This document shows positions 61,568-64,000 of a stretch of 64,000 bases of DNA, in pieces. Positions within the stretch are counted from its first letter, which is position 1, and every line of letters begins with the position of its first letter. The DNA is taken from assembly GCF_028747205.1 (NCBI RefSeq), contig NZ_CP112880.1, positions 7,413,501 through 7,477,500 on the forward strand, read 5' to 3'. Origin of the DNA: Streptomyces sp. CA-278952. GTDB taxonomy: Bacteria; Actinomycetota; Actinomycetes; Streptomycetales; Streptomycetaceae. The notes beneath the pieces are model-generated. The model had not been told where the DNA came from and did not search any database. It worked only from the letters and a program-made list of their open reading frames with translations. Made by a program: the position numbers and the translations under genes.

Positions 61568-62656
61568 CTACGGAAGGAGGACCGGCTTCACCACACGGCC
61601 CGCGTCGCAGTCGCGTTCGGCCTCGTTGATGTCGGCCAGCGGGTACGTGCGGATCAGCTGGTCGAAGGGGAACCGCCCGGCCTGCCACAACCCGGTCAGC
61701 CGGGGGATCAGCAGCGCCGGGACCGCGTCCCCCTCGCAGATGTGGGAGATCTTCCGGCCCCGGTCCAGGGTCCCGGGTTCGAGCGGCAGATGGGTGTGGA
61801 GCCGTGCCACCAGGCCCAGGTGGCCGGTCGGGCGCAGCGACCGGAGCGCGTCGTTGATCAACCGGGCGGAACCCGTGGTGTCCAGGGCGTACTGAGCGCC
61901 CCCGCCGGTCAGCCGCTGGACGCGGCCGGGGAGGCCGGCCGAGGCGGCGTCCAGCGGAACCGCACGGAACCGCTCGGCCTGGGCCAGCCGTTCGGGGTGC
62001 CTGTCGACCGCCACGACGAGGGCCCCGGCGGCGGTGGCCGCCATGACCGCGGCCAGGCCCACCGCCCCGGCGCCGAAGACCGCGACGGTGTCACCGGGGC
62101 CGACGCCGAAGGAGTTGAGGACGGCCCCGGCGCCGGTGAGGAAGCCGCAGCCGAGCGGGCCGAGCAGTTCGAGGGGGAGGGAGGCGTCGACGGGCACGGC
62201 GTTGCGGGCCTGGACCATCGCGTACTCGGCGAACGCGGACTGGCCGAACCACCGGGGCGCCAGCGCCTCCCCGGCCCCGTCGGTGAACCGGGCCGCGCTC
62301 TCGGCGCGTCCCCCGAAGAGGTTGAGCGCGGCGAACCGGTCGCAGTAGGCGGGGGCCCCGCCCAGGCAGCTCCGGCACCGCCCGCAGGAGTCGAAGCTCA
62401 GCACCACATGGTCACCGGGGATCAGGCCGGTGTCCGGGCCGCCCGTCTCCACCACCACCCCGGCCCCCTCGTGGCCGAGCACCGCGGGCAGCGGCGAGCG
62501 GCCCGCCGAGCGGCGGACGGAGAGATCGGTCCGGCACAGTCCGCAGCCCGCGATCCGGACCAGGACCTCGCCGTCGGCCGGCCCCGCGTCCAGGATCACC
62601 TCCTCGACGGCGAACGGGGCCTCGTAATCGCGCAGTACCGCCGCGCCGAACCTCAT
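61568..62656 (-). CDS. Zinc-dependent alcohol dehydrogenase (MDR, aryl/benzyl alcohol type)
   Basis: A 362-residue medium-chain dehydrogenase. Catalytic zinc ligands are in GCGLCRTDL and GHEGAGVVVE; the structural zinc loop is CGRCRSCLGGAPAYC; the NAD site is AVFGAGAVGLAAVMAA with acidic VDRH after it. The SFDSCG.C..C and LGPLGCGFLTGAGAVLN segments are typical of class III/aryl-alcohol-type enzymes such as XylB. The ATG is 2 bp beyond the stop of the aldehyde dehydrogenase gene, so the two form an operon that would oxidise an alcohol through its aldehyde to the acid (or reverse the first step). Confidence 0.93.
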   Translation of the reverse strand: MRFGAAVLRDYEAPFAVEEVILDAGPADGEVLVRIAGCGLCRTDLSVRRSAGRSPLPAVLGHEGAGVVVETGGPDTGLIPGDHVVLSFDSCGRCRSCLGGAPAYCDRFAALNLFGGRAESAARFTDGAGEALAPRWFGQSAFAEYAMVQARNAVPVDASLPLELLGPLGCGFLTGAGAVLNSFGVGPGDTVAVFGAGAVGLAAVMAATAAGALVVAVDRHPERLAQAERFRAVPLDAASAGLPGRVQRLTGGGAQYALDTTGSARLINDALRSLRPTGHLGLVARLHTHLPLEPGTLDRGRKISHICEGDAVPALLIPRLTGLWQAGRFPFDQLIRTYPLADINEAERDCDAGRVVKPVLLP

Positions 62657-62658
62657 CG

Positions 62659-64000
62659 TCAGACCTCCCGGGGGCGGTGGACGACGAACGGTCTCAGGTT
62701 CCCGTACAGACCCCACGGGCCGCCCGCGACGCCGACGCCGCTCTCCTTGACACCGGCGAAGGGCTGGGCGAGGGAGAGCTCGGCGTGGTGGTTGATCCAC
62801 GCCGTCCCGCACTCCAACCGGTCGGCGACCGCCTCGGCCCGGTCCAGGTCGGTCCCCCATACGGAGCCGCCGAGTCCGAAGCGGGTGGCGTTGGCCGCCT
62901 CCACGGCTTCGTCGAGGCTTCCGTACGGCAGGACCGGCAGGACCGGGCCGAACTGCTCCTCCGTCACCACCGGGCTGTCGGGCCGGACATCGGCCAGGAC
63001 GGTCGGGGCGTAGAAGTAGCCCGGCCGGTCCAGCCGGTGGCCACCGGCCACGGCCCGGGCGCCGTCCGCCAGGGCCCTGGCCGTGTAGCGCTCCACCCGG
63101 GCCAGTTGGGCGGCGTTGTTGAGCGGCCCCAGCTCCGTGGCCCGGTCGAGACCGGCTCCGACGACCACGCTCTTCGCCCGCTCCGCGAGGGCCTCTACCA
63201 CCCGCGAGTGGAGCCGGGCGGGGGCGTAGACGCGCTTGACCGCCATGCAGACCTGCCCGCAGTTGCGGAACGCCGCCCAGAACAGCCGGTCCGCGATCCG
63301 CTCCACGTCCACGTCGTCCAGCAGGACGGCGGCGTCGTTGCCGCCCAGCTCCAGGGTGACCCGGGCGAGGCCGGACGCCGCCCCCGCCGCGACGGACCGC
63401 CCGGCGGTGACCGAACCGGTGAAGGTCACATGGCGGATACCCGGGTGCGACGCGAGGCAGGCGCCGAGCGGTTCACGCCCGGTGACGATCGTCAGCACGC
63501 CCCTGGGGAGGGCGGCGGACAGGACGGATCCCAGCAGCCGGGTGGCCAGCGGCGTGAACGGGGAGGGCTTGAGCACCACCGTGTTGCCCGCCGCGAGCGC
63601 GGGCGCGAACTTCGCGGAGGCGAGCTGGAGCGGGAAGTTCCACGGGACGATGGCGGCGACGGGCCCGAGGGACCGCCAGCGGACCTCGCTGTGCACCGCC
63701 CGGCCGTCGGTGATCGTACGGGGCTCGGGGACGCACTCGGCGAAGTAGCGCAGGCGGGCCGCCGTGCGGGCGACCTCCGCGTACGACTCGGCCAGTGGTT
63801 TGCCCTGCTCACGGGTGAGCAGGGGAACGAGGTCCGCCCCGGCCGCCTCCACGGCGTCGGCCGACGCGAGCAGGGCGGCGGTGCGGCCGGCAGGGTCGGC
63901 CCGCCACCCCGGCCAGGCCTCGTGGGCGCGGCCGACCACCGCGTCCAGCTCCTTCGCCTGCTGGTCGGGAACCTCGTCGAAAGGCTCGCCCGTCGCCGGG
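62659..64000 (-). CDS. NAD(P)-dependent aldehyde dehydrogenase, N-terminus cut by window edge
   Basis: The frame stays open to the right edge (447 codons seen), with the family N-terminal motif PATGEPFDEVPDQQAKELDAVV just at the edge, so only a short N-terminal piece is missing. NAD-binding GPVAAIVPWNFPLQLA, KPSPFTPLA and FTGSVTAGRSVA, the general base in LELGGNDAAV and the catalytic cysteine in NCGQVCMAVKR are all present. It resembles betaine/vanillin-type aldehyde dehydrogenases. It is co-transcribed with the alcohol dehydrogenase downstream. Confidence 0.95.
   Translation of the reverse strand, partial: PATGEPFDEVPDQQAKELDAVVGRAHEAWPGWRADPAGRTAALLASADAVEAAGADLVPLLTREQGKPLAESYAEVARTAARLRYFAECVPEPRTITDGRAVHSEVRWRSLGPVAAIVPWNFPLQLASAKFAPALAAGNTVVLKPSPFTPLATRLLGSVLSAALPRGVLTIVTGREPLGACLASHPGIRHVTFTGSVTAGRSVAAGAASGLARVTLELGGNDAAVLLDDVDVERIADRLFWAAFRNCGQVCMAVKRVYAPARLHSRVVEALAERAKSVVVGAGLDRATELGPLNNAAQLARVERYTARALADGARAVAGGHRLDRPGYFYAPTVLADVRPDSPVVTEEQFGPVLPVLPYGSLDEAVEAANATRFGLGGSVWGTDLDRAEAVADRLECGTAWINHHAELSLAQPFAGVKESGVGVAGGPWGLYGNLRPFVVHRPREV

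Overview
The window is high-GC actinobacterial DNA, almost certainly from a Streptomyces chromosome arm. The signs are strong G/C bias at third codon positions, GTG starts, GTGA/ATGA gene overlaps, a single TTA codon found in the genes I scanned, and two specialised-metabolite loci separated by accessory genes.

Region 1 (1-18900) is the right-hand part of a coelibactin-type gene cluster. It holds the end of one cysteine-loading NRPS, a second NRPS (docking-Cy-A[MT]-PCP-TE), a saccharopine-dehydrogenase-like protein, a thiazolinyl imide reductase fused to a methyltransferase, a P450, a type II thioesterase, a stand-alone methyltransferase, a YbtP/YbtQ-like ABC pair and a salicylate synthase. 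Together they imply a salicylate-capped thiazoline/thiazolidine metallophore and its transport. The salicyl-AMP ligase and the start of the first NRPS lie outside the window. Immediately downstream, behind two Zur-box-like palindromes, is a 26% histidine protein closed by a perfect 17-bp terminator hairpin, which fits a zinc-limitation regulon.

Region 2 (19000-29750) is accessory: an unusual ABC pair, a MarR regulator with an MFS exporter (TTA codon, strong operator-like palindrome), a Gly/Ala-rich hypothetical protein, a MocR regulator divergent from a methyltransferase, an FKBP and a secreted M23-type protein.

Region 3 (29739-50952) is the most striking part: a PUFA-synthase-like secondary-lipid locus. 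The minus-strand genes encode KS-CLF-AT-DH-DH and KS-AT-(single ACP)-KR-DH megasynthases, a PfaD-type enoyl reductase and a thioester-reductase-like SDR. Around them lie a WS/DGAT-type acyltransferase, a flavin monooxygenase and a divergent ABC exporter. My inference is an iteratively made, reduced or polyunsaturated chain that is released reductively to an aldehyde or alcohol and then esterified and/or oxidised and exported.

Region 4 (51000-64000) holds a secreted Cys protein, katG divergent from a Fur-family regulator with an operator-like palindrome inside the katG promoter, a membrane metallophosphoesterase, an Mca/LmbE-like deacetylase, a Tat-secreted MBL-fold protein, a class A beta-lactamase-like gene divergent from a LysR regulator, an S-adenosylmethionine methyltransferase, and an alcohol dehydrogenase/aldehyde dehydrogenase pair cut by the right edge.
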